Assembly: GCA_016716745.1 (NCBI GenBank)
Contig: JADJVD010000001.1
Span: forward strand, 620,001 to 684,000
Direction: 5' to 3'
Length of the DNA: 64,000 nt
DNA from: Hyphomicrobiales bacterium
GTDB taxonomy: Bacteria > Pseudomonadota > Alphaproteobacteria > Rhizobiales > Beijerinckiaceae
Shown: positions 9,005-17,839 of the stretch, piece after piece
How positions within the stretch are numbered: the first letter of the stretch is position 1
Layout of the letters: each line of letters starts with the position of its first letter
The notes under the pieces: model-generated
Told to the model about the DNA's origin: nothing
Seen by the model: the letters and a program-made list of their open reading frames with translations, nothing else
Databases searched by the model: none
Position numbers and translations under genes: made by a program

Positions 9005-10618
9005 ATGCTGCCCGACGCGCGCGACTACGCCACGCTTGTCTCCGCCTTTCGCTGGGCGATCCCGCCGCGTTTCAACATGGGCGTCGCGGTGACCGACGCT
9101 TGGGCCGCGCGCGCGCCGGACCGGCCGGCGATCCTCGAGGCCGGCGCCGATTTCTCGCTGAAGGCGACGACCTATGGCGAGCTCTCGCGCCGCTCCAACC
9201 GGCTCGCCAACGTGCTGCGCCGGCTCGGCGTGCGGCCGGGCGAGCGCGTGGCGATCCTGCTGCCGCAGTCGGCGGACGTCGTCGTCGCGCACGCGGCCGT
9301 CTACAAGCTCGGCGCGGTGGCGCTGCCGCTCGCCGCGCTGTTCGGCGTCGAGGCGCTCGACTACCGCCTGCGCGACGCCGGCGTCGGCGTCGTCATCACC
9401 AATGCGGCGGGCGTCGCGAAGCTCGCGCCGGTGCGCACAGGCCTGCCGGGGCTCGCCGTGCTCAGCGTCGACGGGGCGGACGGGACGGCGCTCGGCCTGC
9501 CGGAAGAGATGGCGAAGGCCGCCCCCGACTTCGCGCCGGTCGCGACCGGGCCGGACGATCCGGCGCTGATGATCTACACCTCCGGCACCACCGGTCCGCC
9601 GAAGGGCGCGCTGCACGGCCATCGCGTGCTGCTCGGCCATCTGCCGGGCGTCGAATTCGCGCACGAATTCACGCCGCGGCCGGGCGACCGGTTCTGGACG
9701 CCGGCCGACTGGGCGTGGGCGGGCGGACTGCTCAACGCGCTGTTGCCGAGCCTCTATTTCGGCGTCCCCGTGGTGGCGCGCAAGGCGGAGAAGTTCGATC
9801 CGGAGGAGGCCTTCGCGCTGATGGCGCGGACGGGCGTGCGCAACGCCTTCGTGCCGCCGACGGCGTTGCGCCTGCTGCGCGCCGTCGAGAGGCCGCGCCA
9901 GCGCTTCGGCTTCGATCTGCGCAGCGTCGCCTCAGCCGGCGAGGCGCTGGGGGCCGAGACCTTCGCCTGGGCGCGCGAGGCGCTGGGCCTCACCGTCAAC
10001 GAGATCTATGGGCAGACCGAGTGCAACCTCGTGCTGGGCTCCTGCGCCGCCATCGGCGTGTCGCGGCCGGGCGCCATCGGCAAGCCGGTGCCGGGGCACG
10101 AGGCGGAGGTGATCCGCGCCGACGGGTCGCTCGCGGATGTCGAGGAGATCGGCCAGATCGCCATCCGCCGGCCCAATCCGGTGATGTTCCTGAGCTATTG
10201 GAACCAGCCCGAGGCGACGGCGACCAAGTTCCTCGGCGACTGGATGCTGACCGGCGATCAGGGCGTGCGCGACGGCGAGGGCTATGTGCGCTTCCTCGGC
10301 CGCGACGACGACGTGATTACCTCGTCGGGCTATCGCATCGGGCCGGGCGAGATCGAGGATTGTCTGTTGCGCCATCCGGCGGTGGCGCTCGCCGCCGTCG
10401 TCGGCAAGCCGGACCCGCTGCGCACCGAGATCGTGAAGGCTTTCATCGTCGCGCGCCCCGGCGTCAGGACCGGGCCCGATCTCGTCGACGAGTTGAAGTC
10501 CTACGTCCGCACGCGGCTCGCCGCGCACGAATATCCGCGCGAGATCGAATTCGTCGCCAGCCTGCCGATGACGACGACCGGCAAGATCATCCGGCGGGAG
10601 TTACGCGACCGGAGCTGA
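9005..10618 (+). CDS. AMP-dependent acyl-CoA synthetase
   Basis: This 537-residue adenylate-forming enzyme activates a carboxylic acid to its CoA thioester. The P-loop T-S-G-T-T-G-P-P-K-G begins at residue 192, the adenine motif Y-G-Q-T-E lies near the middle, the hinge region is G-R-D-D-D-V-I, and the C-terminal catalytic lysine is Lys527 in T-T-G-K-I. The W-T-P-A-D-W-A-W-A-G-G segment and overall length are closest to acetyl/medium-chain acyl-CoA synthetases (AcsM type) rather than to FadD. The exact acid cannot be read from sequence. It is divergent from the autotransporter gene; CGGAG stands before the ATG. Confidence 0.85.
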   Translation: MLPDARDYATLVSAFRWAIPPRFNMGVAVTDAWAARAPDRPAILEAGADFSLKATTYGELSRRSNRLANVLRRLGVRPGERVAILLPQSADVVVAHAAVYKLGAVALPLAALFGVEALDYRLRDAGVGVVITNAAGVAKLAPVRTGLPGLAVLSVDGADGTALGLPEEMAKAAPDFAPVATGPDDPALMIYTSGTTGPPKGALHGHRVLLGHLPGVEFAHEFTPRPGDRFWTPADWAWAGGLLNALLPSLYFGVPVVARKAEKFDPEEAFALMARTGVRNAFVPPTALRLLRAVERPRQRFGFDLRSVASAGEALGAETFAWAREALGLTVNEIYGQTECNLVLGSCAAIGVSRPGAIGKPVPGHEAEVIRADGSLADVEEIGQIAIRRPNPVMFLSYWNQPEATATKFLGDWMLTGDQGVRDGEGYVRFLGRDDDVITSSGYRIGPGEIEDCLLRHPAVALAAVVGKPDPLRTEIVKAFIVARPGVRTGPDLVDELKSYVRTRLAAHEYPREIEFVASLPMTTTGKIIRRELRDRS

Positions 10619-10624
10619 GTGGAA

Positions 10625-11221
10625 CTACGTCGCCGCGCGCGCCTCGACAGGGCGCACGACGCCGAGCAGCGCGCCGTAGGGGACGAGCGCCAGCAGCGCG
10701 ACGGCGATCTTCACCACCGCATCCCACACGGCGAGGCTCACCCATAGCGGAACCATGGTCAGGCCGAGCAGCGGCACGGGGACGCTCATCGCCTCGATCC
10801 CGGCGAAGGCGAGCGAGAAGAACAGGGCGGTGTCGAGCGCCGAGCCGACGAGGCTCGCCATCAAGGGAGCGCGCCACCAGGCGAGGCGCCGCAAACGGTT
10901 GAACACGGTCACGTCGAGCAGCTGGCCGACGAGGAACGCGGTTCCCGAGGCGAGCGCGATGCGCGGCGTCGCCAGCCAGACCGACAGGGCGACGGCGATG
11001 ACGAAGCCGGCGACGACGAGATTGCGCGCCACGTCGACGCCGTAGCGCCGGTTGGTCAGGTCGGTCACGAGGAAGGAGACGGGATAGACCACCGCGCCCC
11101 AGGTGAGGTGGTTTTCGAGGCCGAACGCCGTGATCGGATGCTGAACGAGAACGTTGGCGGCGACGACGATGATCGTCATCGCGAGGACGGGCAGCGCGAG
11201 CTGGCGAGCGAGCGTCGTCAT
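10625..11221 (-). CDS. queuosine precursor transporter (YhhQ/QPTR family)
   Basis: This 198-residue integral membrane protein with about six hydrophobic segments has the DUF165/VUT signature: Y-P-V-S-F-L-V-T-D-L-T-N-R-R-Y-G, then A-S-G-T-A-F-L-V-G-Q-L-L-D-V and S-L-V-G-S-A-L-D-T-A-L-F-F. The family imports queuosine precursors (preQ0 or preQ1) used for tRNA modification. It lies downstream of rpmB on the same strand but beyond the rpmB terminator. No preQ1 riboswitch is evident in the short leader between that terminator and the ATG. It converges on the acyl-CoA synthetase gene with a six-base gap. Confidence 0.87.
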   Translation of the reverse strand: MTTLARQLALPVLAMTIIVVAANVLVQHPITAFGLENHLTWGAVVYPVSFLVTDLTNRRYGVDVARNLVVAGFVIAVALSVWLATPRIALASGTAFLVGQLLDVTVFNRLRRLAWWRAPLMASLVGSALDTALFFSLAFAGIEAMSVPVPLLGLTMVPLWVSLAVWDAVVKIAVALLALVPYGALLGVVRPVEARAAT

Positions 11222-11256
11222 GTCGATCGTCTCCGGCGGTTCGGGCGCGAGCCCTC

Positions 11257-11298
11257 AAAAAAGCCAAGGCGCGGCCGGCCCGCAAGGGCCGCCGCGCC
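11257..11298 (-). terminator. rpmB terminator
   Basis: Read on the minus strand, a long GC stem (GGCGCGGCGGCCC, loop TTGC, GGGCCGGCCGCGCC with one bulged base) is followed by TTGGC and six T. It lies 27 bases after the rpmB stop codon and before the transporter gene. Confidence 0.8.
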
Positions 11299-11324
11299 TC
11301 ACATTGCGGCGATGCGAGCGGAAA

Positions 11325-11615
11325 TCAGCTCGCCGCGGCGAGCTTCTTGGAAATCTCGCGCTTCAGCGTGCGGGCGTTCTGGGAGAGGCCCTCCTCGCCC
11401 GCCTTCATCAGGAAGGCGTCGAGACCGCCGCGCGCCTCGACGCTGCGCAGCGAGGCCGCCGCGACGCGCAGGCGCACGGAGCGGCCGAGCGCGTCGGAAA
11501 TCAGCGTGACGTTGCACAGGTTCGGCAGGAACCGCGTCTTGGTCTTGCGGTTCGAGTGGCTGACCTTGTTGCCGACCAGCACGGCCTTGCCGGTCAATTC
11601 GCAGCGGCGGGACAT
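11325..11615 (-). CDS. rpmB: 50S ribosomal protein L28
   Basis: The protein has 96 residues, the length usual for alphaproteobacterial L28. It begins M-S-R-R-C-E-L-T-G-K and contains G-N-K-V-S-H-S-N-R-K-T-K-T-R-F-L-P-N, the family signature that contacts 23S rRNA. The long form with L-R-V-A-A-A-S-L-R-S-V-E and a C-terminal K-R-E-I-S-K-K-L-A-A tail is typical of Hyphomicrobiales. The ATG after AAGGG is chosen over a start nine codons upstream. It is monocistronic or nearly so, since a strong terminator follows at once. Confidence 0.95.
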   Translation of the reverse strand: MSRRCELTGKAVLVGNKVSHSNRKTKTRFLPNLCNVTLISDALGRSVRLRVAAASLRSVEARGGLDAFLMKAGEEGLSQNARTLKREISKKLAAAS

Positions 11616-11903
11616 CGTGAACAACCCTTGATCTGTCGACATGCGCCCGCCAAAAGCGCGCGCCAGCGCCCGCCGGGGGGCGGGCGAAATCGAAGGCCGG
11701 TTCCATAGAGGACGGGGCCGGAGGCGTCAAGGCGCGCGGCCCGCTCGCCGGGACCGGCGAGACGTTCAGGATCCATCCAGTTCCGAGGCGTATGCTTGGC
11801 GTGCGCGCCCTTCGGGCGATGCGCGGCCGGCGGGCCGTCGGTGGACAGCGCGCCGGCGAGCCTCTACCTCCAGCCACGCCGCAGCCGGAAGGCCCCGAAT
11901 CGC

Positions 11904-12485
11904 ATGTTCAAGCGCCTCTACCACTGGACGCTGTCGCTCGCCGAGAGCCCGCGCGCGGGGACCGCGCTCGCCGGCGTCGCCTTCGCGGAAAGCTCGTTCT
12001 TCCCGATTCCGCCGGACATCATCCTCGTGCCGATGGCGCTCGCCCGGCCCGACAAGGCGATGCGCTTTGCGGCGATCTGCACCGTCTCCTCGGTGCTCGG
12101 CGGCATCCTCGGCTACGCCATCGGCGCGCTGTTCTTCGAGACGGTCGGCAAGTGGCTGATCGGCCTCTATGGCTATGGCGACCGGGTGGAGGATCTGCGC
12201 GTCTTCTACGCCACCTGGGGGGCGCTGTTCATCCTGATCAAGGGGCTGACGCCGATCCCCTACAAGCTCGTCACCATCGTCAGCGGGCTGCTCGGCTACA
12301 ATTTCTTCCTGTTCGTGCTGCTGTCGATCATCACGCGCGGGGCGCGGTTCTTCCTGCTGGCGGGGCTCCTCAACAAGTTCGGCGAGCCGATCAAGCGGGC
12401 GCTCGACCGTCATTTCGCCGTGTTCATGATCCTGATCGTCGTCACCATCGTGTTCGGCTTCTGGCTCGCCGCGCGGATGTTCTGA
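11904..12485 (+). CDS. YqaA/DedA-like (SNARE-associated fold) membrane protein
   Basis: This inner-membrane protein of 193 residues has the VTT/DedA-like core: A-E-S-S-F-F-P-I-P-P-D (re-entrant loop with conserved Glu, Ser and Pro), then an arginine-containing loop and I-L-I-K-G-L-T-P-I-P-Y-K-L-V. It belongs to the YqaA branch. DedA proteins are lipid scramblases or flippases tied to membrane homeostasis; YqaA itself is uncharacterised. The start was placed at M-F-K-R-L-Y-H-W, with GGAAGG upstream. The dsbB gene begins 13 bases later on the same strand, so the pair is likely an operon. Confidence 0.83.
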   Translation: MFKRLYHWTLSLAESPRAGTALAGVAFAESSFFPIPPDIILVPMALARPDKAMRFAAICTVSSVLGGILGYAIGALFFETVGKWLIGLYGYGDRVEDLRVFYATWGALFILIKGLTPIPYKLVTIVSGLLGYNFFLFVLLSIITRGARFFLLAGLLNKFGEPIKRALDRHFAVFMILIVVTIVFGFWLAARMF

Positions 12486-12498
12486 GCAGGAGACGCCG

Positions 12499-12969
12499 AT
12501 GCGCATCACGCCCCGCACCATCGCTCTTTCGATTGCGCTGATCGCGGCGGCGACGCTCGCCGGCGCGTGGGGCTTCGAGTGGGCGGGCTTCCGCGCCTGC
12601 GAGCTCTGCTATCTCCAGCGCAAGCCCTATTACGCGGCGATCGCGCTCGGGCTGGCGACGGCCTTCGCGCCGGCGCGGGCGACGAAGGCGGGGCTGGCGC
12701 TGCTCGCGCTGCTGTTTCTCGTCAGCCTCGGCCTCGGGATCTACCATTCCGGCGTGGAATGGGGCGCGTGGGCCGGGCCGACGACCTGCACGGGCGCGGG
12801 CGGGCCGGCGGGCTCGGTCGGCGACATGATGAAACAGCTCGAGACGTTCGAAGTGGTGCGCTGCGACCAGCCGGCCTTGCGCATTCTCGGCCTGTCGCTG
12901 GCGGGCTGGAACGCCATCCTCTCCAGCGCCCTCGCCGCGCTGGCGGCGGCGGGCGTCAAGCGCGCCTGA
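12499..12969 (+). CDS. dsbB: disulfide bond formation protein B
   Basis: This 156-residue inner-membrane oxidase has four hydrophobic segments. The first periplasmic cysteine pair is C34-E-L-C37 and the second pair Cys97 and Cys122, the arrangement used to pass electrons from DsbA to quinone. The Q-R-K-P-Y-Y after the first pair corresponds to the family's Q-R region near the quinone. No dsbA lies nearby. An AGGAGA site precedes the ATG. It is probably co-transcribed with the YqaA-type gene. Confidence 0.92.
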   Translation: MRITPRTIALSIALIAAATLAGAWGFEWAGFRACELCYLQRKPYYAAIALGLATAFAPARATKAGLALLALLFLVSLGLGIYHSGVEWGAWAGPTTCTGAGGPAGSVGDMMKQLETFEVVRCDQPALRILGLSLAGWNAILSSALAALAAAGVKRA

Positions 12970-12983
12970 AACGCGCCTGACGT

Positions 12984-13961
12984 TCAGCGCTCGGCCGCCT
13001 CGCGCTCGTCCTTCTCCAGTTCGGCGCCGATCGCCTCGATGGTCGCGCCGCTCTCGATGCGGCGGCGGATGTCGACGAGCCGGGCGAGCTGCTGGACCAG
13101 CGCCGGCACGTTGTCGAGATTCTCCATCAGCCGCCAGACATAGGCGAGGATGGCGTAGATGTCGCCCGTCTCGGTCGTCGGCAGGAAGGTGGCGCGCGCC
13201 AGAATCGCGATGAAGGCGAAGATCGAGAGGATCTCGATCGAGGTCCAGTTGTAGGCCTCCGCGTCGGACAGTTTCACGCGGAACGTGCGCAGCCGGCCGA
13301 AATGCCGGCGCACCTCGTCGAGATCGGCGCGCTCGATGATGCGCACCTCCTCCTCGAGCTGGTTGTTGAGCGCCTGATTGAGCCTGTAGCTGCGCGCGCT
13401 GTAGACGCGGTTGACGAGGTAGACCGGCAGGAACAGCGCGGCGGCGGCTGCGGCGATCCACAGATCGTACCACAGCAGCATCGCCGCCGAGCCGAGGACG
13501 CCGATGACCGAGGTGACGAGCACCGGCACGTCGCGCTCGAAGAAGCCGACGAACTCGCGCGCCATCGCCGAGCGCGCGGCGACGCCGGAGGCGCCGATCC
13601 CGGCGGCGCGCTGGCGCGCGATCGTCTCGATGACGATGGCGTTGTAGACGTCCGAATAGACGCGCGTGTCGTACATCTTGCGGAAGCAGCCGATGGCGCC
13701 GCGCGCGGTCCATGCCGCGATCAGCGGGATCGCCTGACGCCAGTCGTGCGCGATCAGCCCGTCGATGGCGAGACCCGTCGCGAAGGGATAGGACAGCTCC
13801 AGCAGATCCTCGATCACGGTGAGCGCATAGGTGAGCCCGATTCGCGCGCGATGCGGGCGCACCGAATCGAGCGCCGAGACGCCGCGCGGGCGCTGTTTGG
13901 TCCGCGCCAGAAAGCGCGGGCGGGAGAACAGGCGTTTCTTCGGCTGCTTGGTGTCGGGCAC
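12984..13961 (-). CDS. stand-alone ABC transporter six-helix membrane domain
   Basis: This protein of 325 residues has the type I exporter transmembrane-domain pattern: about five or six hydrophobic helices, with conserved Y-S-x-R-x-Y-R-L-N-Q-A-L-N-N-Q-L-E-E-E in a cytoplasmic helix. There is no Walker A, Walker B or LSGGQ motif, so the ATPase domain is missing and no ABC ATPase gene adjoins it. Database families name such proteins ABC transporter six-transmembrane domain-containing; their function is unknown. The protein ends in a charged, Glu-rich coil rather than a truncated motif, which suggests a stable form and not a broken exporter. Confidence 0.75.
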   Translation of the reverse strand: MPDTKQPKKRLFSRPRFLARTKQRPRGVSALDSVRPHRARIGLTYALTVIEDLLELSYPFATGLAIDGLIAHDWRQAIPLIAAWTARGAIGCFRKMYDTRVYSDVYNAIVIETIARQRAAGIGASGVAARSAMAREFVGFFERDVPVLVTSVIGVLGSAAMLLWYDLWIAAAAAALFLPVYLVNRVYSARSYRLNQALNNQLEEEVRIIERADLDEVRRHFGRLRTFRVKLSDAEAYNWTSIEILSIFAFIAILARATFLPTTETGDIYAILAYVWRLMENLDNVPALVQQLARLVDIRRRIESGATIEAIGAELEKDEREAAER

Positions 13962-14065
13962 GGGAGGTCCGGGCGAGGGCGGGCGGCGGGATGAGGCGTC
14001 GGCGCGGCGCGCCTGTCAATGCGGGCGCCTCGTTGCGCGGCCGGCAAAGCGCGGATAATCGCGCC

Positions 14066-15136
14066 ATGCCGAGACTCTTCCGATCCGGCCTCGCCGTTCT
14101 TCTGGCGCTCGCCGCCGTCTCGCCCGCGCTGGCGCGCAAGGCTGTGCGGGCCGAGGCGCCCTCGCCGTTCCGCGCCGCGCGGGGCGCCGAATCGGCCGGG
14201 CCGCGCAATCCTGCGTTCGACGCCGTCCTCGATCGGCGGATCGCGCGGACGCGCGGCGGCGCGAACCTGCTCGTCGTCGATCCGCGGGTGTTCGTCCGGG
14301 CGCAGAAGGCGATCGTGTCGCGCGATCTCGCCGCGCGGCCGGACGGGGCGACCCTGCCCTCGCGCACGGGGCCGGCGCCGGTCGCTCTGTTCGCGACGTT
14401 CTTCGCCCGGCTCGAGGGGACGTTTCGCAACCGTCTCGGCCTCGAGGCCGAGGTCGCCGCCGCGCTCGCCGCCGAAATGGAGGCGCAGGCGCTGGCCGAG
14501 GCCGGCGTCGCGCGCGAGGCCTATCTCGCCGCCCTCGGCGCGGCGCGGCCCGAGGCTGCGGCGCGGCGGATGGCGGCCGCCCGCGCGCTCGACATCCTGT
14601 GGCGGGAGAGCCGCGTCGACACTCGTTTTCAGGTTCCCTACGTCGCCGGCTACGCCCGCGACGACGCGGCCTACGTTTTTATCGACTGCGCCGTTCCGCT
14701 CGAGGCCACGCTCGGCGGCGCGCGCGTTCCGGTCGGCGCGCTGCTGACGCTGCACGAGCGCGTCGAGAAGGCGATTCTGGCCGATCACGCGACGACCTAT
14801 CCGAGCGCGCATCAGATCGCGCTCAGGCTGGAGATGCTGGCGGCGAAGGGCGCCGGCGTCGTCTGGACGCCTTACGACGATCTGATCGGGCGCGTCTCCA
14901 GCGCCATCGACGGGCGCAAGCGCGTGCGGATCTCGGACCGGCTCGACCTGCAGCCCTACTACACCTTCACCGACGCGCCGAACCTGCGGCTGGTGGCGGC
15001 GATGAAGCGCGGAACCGTCGCCCAGCCGGCGCTCGACGCGGCGCGCGGCGCCGATCTCGATCCGCGCCCGGCCTGCGCGGGGAACGGCCGGCCGCCGGCG
15101 CGCCCCGCTCAGGGCTCGAGCACGGTGTCCCAGTAA
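14066..15136 (+). CDS. exported protein of unknown function
   Basis: The protein has about 356 residues and a clear signal peptide (M-P-R-L-F-R-S-G, hydrophobic core, A-L-A end). I do not recognise a characterised family. The middle is Ala-rich with helical character; the best-defined stretch, about residues 190-300, contains F-Q-V-P-Y-V-A-G-Y, Y-V-F-I-D-C-A-V-P, L-L-T-L-H-E-R-V-E-K, Y-P-S-A-H-Q-I-A and V-W-T-P-Y-D-D. The ordered His and Glu residues could bind metal, but no HExxH motif is present. The gene reads over the last 28 bases of the convergent HNH gene. A periplasmic role is an inference. Confidence 0.65.
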   Translation: MPRLFRSGLAVLLALAAVSPALARKAVRAEAPSPFRAARGAESAGPRNPAFDAVLDRRIARTRGGANLLVVDPRVFVRAQKAIVSRDLAARPDGATLPSRTGPAPVALFATFFARLEGTFRNRLGLEAEVAAALAAEMEAQALAEAGVAREAYLAALGAARPEAAARRMAAARALDILWRESRVDTRFQVPYVAGYARDDAAYVFIDCAVPLEATLGGARVPVGALLTLHERVEKAILADHATTYPSAHQIALRLEMLAAKGAGVVWTPYDDLIGRVSSAIDGRKRVRISDRLDLQPYYTFTDAPNLRLVAAMKRGTVAQPALDAARGADLDPRPACAGNGRPPARPAQGSSTVSQ

Positions 15137-15678
15137 AGATAGTCGAGCCAGCTCTCGTGCAGATAGTTCGGCGGGAACAGCCGGCCGTTGTGATGCAGAT
15201 CGTGCACGCTCGGCTGGAAGGGCCGCGTCGCCGGATGCATGTGCGCATCGTGCGGCAGGCGGTCGCCCTTGCGCAGATTGCAGGGCGAGCAGGCGGCGAC
15301 CACGTTCTCCCACACGGTGGTTCCCCCCTTCGAGCGGGGGATGACATGGTCGAAGGTCAGATCGTCGCGCGCGCCGCAATACTGGCAGGTGAAGCGGTCG
15401 CGCAGGAAGACGTTGAATCGCGTGAAGGCGGGGTGGCGGGACGGCTTGACGTAGGTTTTCAGGGAGACGACCGAGGGCAGGCGCATCTCGAAGGTGGGAC
15501 TTCGCACGCACTTGTCGTATTCGGAGACGATGTTCACGCGGTCGAGAAACACCGCCTTGATCGCGTCCTGCCAGGACCAGAGCGACAAGGGATAGTAGCT
15601 CAACGGGCGGAAGTCCGCGTTGAGGACCAGAGCCGGACAGGCCTCCGGCGAGACGATCGTCGGGACGTGCAGGGTCAA
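15109..15678 (-). CDS. HNH endonuclease
   Basis: The 189-residue protein has a C-terminal HNH nuclease: zinc pair C98-Q-Y-C101, then D-H111-V-I-P-R-S-K-G-G, N125 in W-E-N-V-V, and a second zinc pair C130-S-P-C133 followed by N134. The N-terminal part (L-V-L-N-A-D-F-R-P-L-S-Y-Y-P-L-S-L-W) is typical of a widespread chromosomal HNH group found in most alphaproteobacteria and cyanobacteria. Its target is unknown; it is not part of an obvious mobile element. Its 3' end overlaps the exported-protein gene. Confidence 0.9.
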   Translation of the reverse strand: MTLHVPTIVSPEACPALVLNADFRPLSYYPLSLWSWQDAIKAVFLDRVNIVSEYDKCVRSPTFEMRLPSVVSLKTYVKPSRHPAFTRFNVFLRDRFTCQYCGARDDLTFDHVIPRSKGGTTVWENVVAACSPCNLRKGDRLPHDAHMHPATRPFQPSVHDLHHNGRLFPPNYLHESWLDYLYWDTVLEP

Positions 15679-15795
15679 GCCGCCAGATCCCTTCCGCGCG
15701 GGCAGAGAATCTCCCCGCCGGAAAAGTCTAACGGCGCCGTGACAGGCTTGTGAAGGGGCGCCCCGGAACCGCCCCGCCGCGACGAATGGTCCGGC

Positions 15796-17202
15796 TCAGC
15801 GCGAAAGACCCATCGTCCGGGGCAGCCAGAGCGTGATCTCGGGGATGAAGGTGATCGCCGCCAGCGCCAGAAACAGCGGGATCAGCCAGGGCAGGATCGC
15901 CATCGTCGTGCGCTCCACCGAGAGCCCGGCGACGCGCGAGAGCACGAACAGCACCATGCCGAGCGGGGGGTGCAGCAGGCCGATCATCAGGTTGAGCGTC
16001 ATGATCAGGCCGAAGTGAACCGGATCGACGCCGAGCTTGAGCGCGATCGGCAGCAAGATCGGCACCGTGATTGTGATCGCCGCGATGGTGTCGAGAAAGC
16101 AGCCGATGAACAGCAGCAGCGCGTTGACCAGCAGCAGGAACACCCATTTGTTCTGGGTGATCGACAGAATGAGGTCGGACAGGAGCTGGGCCGCCTGCGA
16201 GACGGTGAGCAGCCAGGCGAAGATCGAGGCGGCGGTGACGATGAACAGCACGGAGGCGGTGGTCTCGATCGTGTCGAACGTCGCCTTGGCGAGGGTGGCG
16301 AAGGTCATCGAGCGGTAGCGCACGAGACCCAGAAAGAGCGACCAGATCACCGCCGCGCAGGCGGCCTCCGTCGGCGTCACCAGGCCGAGCGTCATGCCGC
16401 CGATCAGGATCACCGGCGTCATCAGCGCCATCACGGCGGAGAAATCGAAATACCAGTCGAGCGCGATCAGCGCGCCAAGCGCCAGCAACAGCGCCAAATT
16501 GACCGACAGGCCGGCGAGCGCGAGCCCCCAGGCGAGCAGCGGGAAGGCGAAGACGAGCGCGATCTCGAGCGAGGCCTCGCCCAGCTTGCGCCAGGAGAAG
16601 GGCGCATCCGAGCCCCAGCCGTATTTGCGCGCGAAAATCCAGACCGTCAGCATCATCAGGATCGTCATCACCGCGCCGGGGATGACGCCGCCGAGAAACA
16701 GCGCGCCGATCGAGGTGTTCGCCATCATGCCGTAGATGACGAAGGGCAGCGACGGCGGGATGATCGGGCCGAGCGTCGCCGAGGCGGCGGTGACGCCGAC
16801 GGCGACCTCCGTCGAGTAGCCGTGATCCTTCATCGCCTTGATCTCGATCGTGCCGATGCCCGCCGCATCCGCGATCGCGGTGCCGGACATGCCCGAGAAG
16901 ATCACCGAGCCGATGATGTTGACCTGCGCCAGCCCGCCGCGCATCCAGCCGACGAGCGAGACGGCGAAACCGTAGATGCGGCCCGTCACGCCGGCGATGT
17001 TCATCAGATTGCCGGCGAGGATGAAGAACGGCACCGCCAGCAGCGGGAAGCTCTCGACGCCGGCGATCATCCGCTGGGCGAGAATGACGTCCGGCGCGAC
17101 GCCGTAAATCAGCAGGTAGGCGAGCGAGGCGCCCGCCATCGAGACGGCGACGGGAACGCCCAGAATCATCAGGCCGAGAAAGGAGCCGAGCAGCACCCAC
17201 AT
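15796..17202 (-). CDS. TRAP transporter large permease (DctM type)
   Basis: This protein of 468 residues has about twelve to thirteen hydrophobic helices and the DctM/SiaM signatures: P-F-F-I-L-A-G-N-L-M-N-I-A-G-V-T early, I-F-S-G-M-S-G-T-A-I-A-D-A-A-G-I-G-T, and G-A-x-x-P-P-S-L-P-F. It is the sodium-coupled translocating subunit that takes solute from the periplasmic binding protein. It follows the small permease gene by three bases, so translation is probably coupled. The substrate (a carboxylate in most TRAP systems) cannot be assigned; no catabolic gene adjoins it. Confidence 0.93.
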   Translation of the reverse strand: MWVLLGSFLGLMILGVPVAVSMAGASLAYLLIYGVAPDVILAQRMIAGVESFPLLAVPFFILAGNLMNIAGVTGRIYGFAVSLVGWMRGGLAQVNIIGSVIFSGMSGTAIADAAGIGTIEIKAMKDHGYSTEVAVGVTAASATLGPIIPPSLPFVIYGMMANTSIGALFLGGVIPGAVMTILMMLTVWIFARKYGWGSDAPFSWRKLGEASLEIALVFAFPLLAWGLALAGLSVNLALLLALGALIALDWYFDFSAVMALMTPVILIGGMTLGLVTPTEAACAAVIWSLFLGLVRYRSMTFATLAKATFDTIETTASVLFIVTAASIFAWLLTVSQAAQLLSDLILSITQNKWVFLLLVNALLLFIGCFLDTIAAITITVPILLPIALKLGVDPVHFGLIMTLNLMIGLLHPPLGMVLFVLSRVAGLSVERTTMAILPWLIPLFLALAAITFIPEITLWLPRTMGLSR

Positions 17203-17205
17203 GGT

Positions 17206-17817
17206 TCAGGCTCCCTTGCGCGCGGCCAGATCGTCGACGGCGACGCCGTCCTCGAAATCGCCGGGGCGTTCGAGGATCGAATAGCCGCGCCTCAGATTGC
17301 CGAGCGTCACCTGCACGGAGCGCAGCGCCATCAGAACGAAGGCTGCGAGCACGGTGTAGAAGACGATCGACTTCGGCAGGTCGACCGTGGTCATGCGCTC
17401 GTCCGAGATCGCGGCGGAATACTTCCAGACCAGCCACGCCGCGTAGGCGAAGAACACGGTGCGCAGAATGTCGACGAACCTCGCCAGCGCGCGGCCGGCG
17501 GCCGGCGGCAGGTAGCGATAGAGAAAATCGACATGGATGTGACGCATCCGCCGCACGCACAGGGACGAGCCGAGGAAGACGACGCCGATCAGCGCGTAGA
17601 TCGCGATCTCCTCCGTCCAGGCCAGGCTGTCGTTGAGGACATAGCGGGTGACGAATTGCAGGATGACGCAGATCGCCATCAGCCAGAACAGGGCCAGCGT
17701 CGCCCAGTCCTCGATGGCGTAGACGCTGAGGTCGACCGCCGGCGCCGGCTCGTCGAAGGTGTGGGCGAGCGCCTCGCTCGTCGTCTGCGTGTGATGTTCG
17801 CCTTCGCCGACGCGCAT
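17206..17817 (-). CDS. TRAP transporter small permease (DctQ type)
   Basis: The 203-residue protein has four hydrophobic helices and the DctQ motif R-Y-V-L-N-D-S-L-A-W-T-E-E-I-A-I-Y, which includes the conserved Trp-Glu-Glu. It partners DctM in the membrane. The C-terminal tail is longer and acidic, with an R-R-G-Y-S-I-L-E segment. It sits between the binding-protein gene and the large permease gene. A hairpin with a T run lies just upstream, downstream of the binding-protein gene, so it is expected to be made at lower level than the binding protein. Confidence 0.9.
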   Translation of the reverse strand: MRVGEGEHHTQTTSEALAHTFDEPAPAVDLSVYAIEDWATLALFWLMAICVILQFVTRYVLNDSLAWTEEIAIYALIGVVFLGSSLCVRRMRHIHVDFLYRYLPPAAGRALARFVDILRTVFFAYAAWLVWKYSAAISDERMTTVDLPKSIVFYTVLAAFVLMALRSVQVTLGNLRRGYSILERPGDFEDGVAVDDLAARKGA

Positions 17818-17839
17818 GGCCGCCCCGCCTCATCCTACG

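Noticed and set aside
11222..11256. Possible preQ1 riboswitch before the queuosine precursor transporter
   Set aside because: The leader between the rpmB terminator and the ATG is only about 35 bases and has no preQ1-I like pseudoknot pattern.
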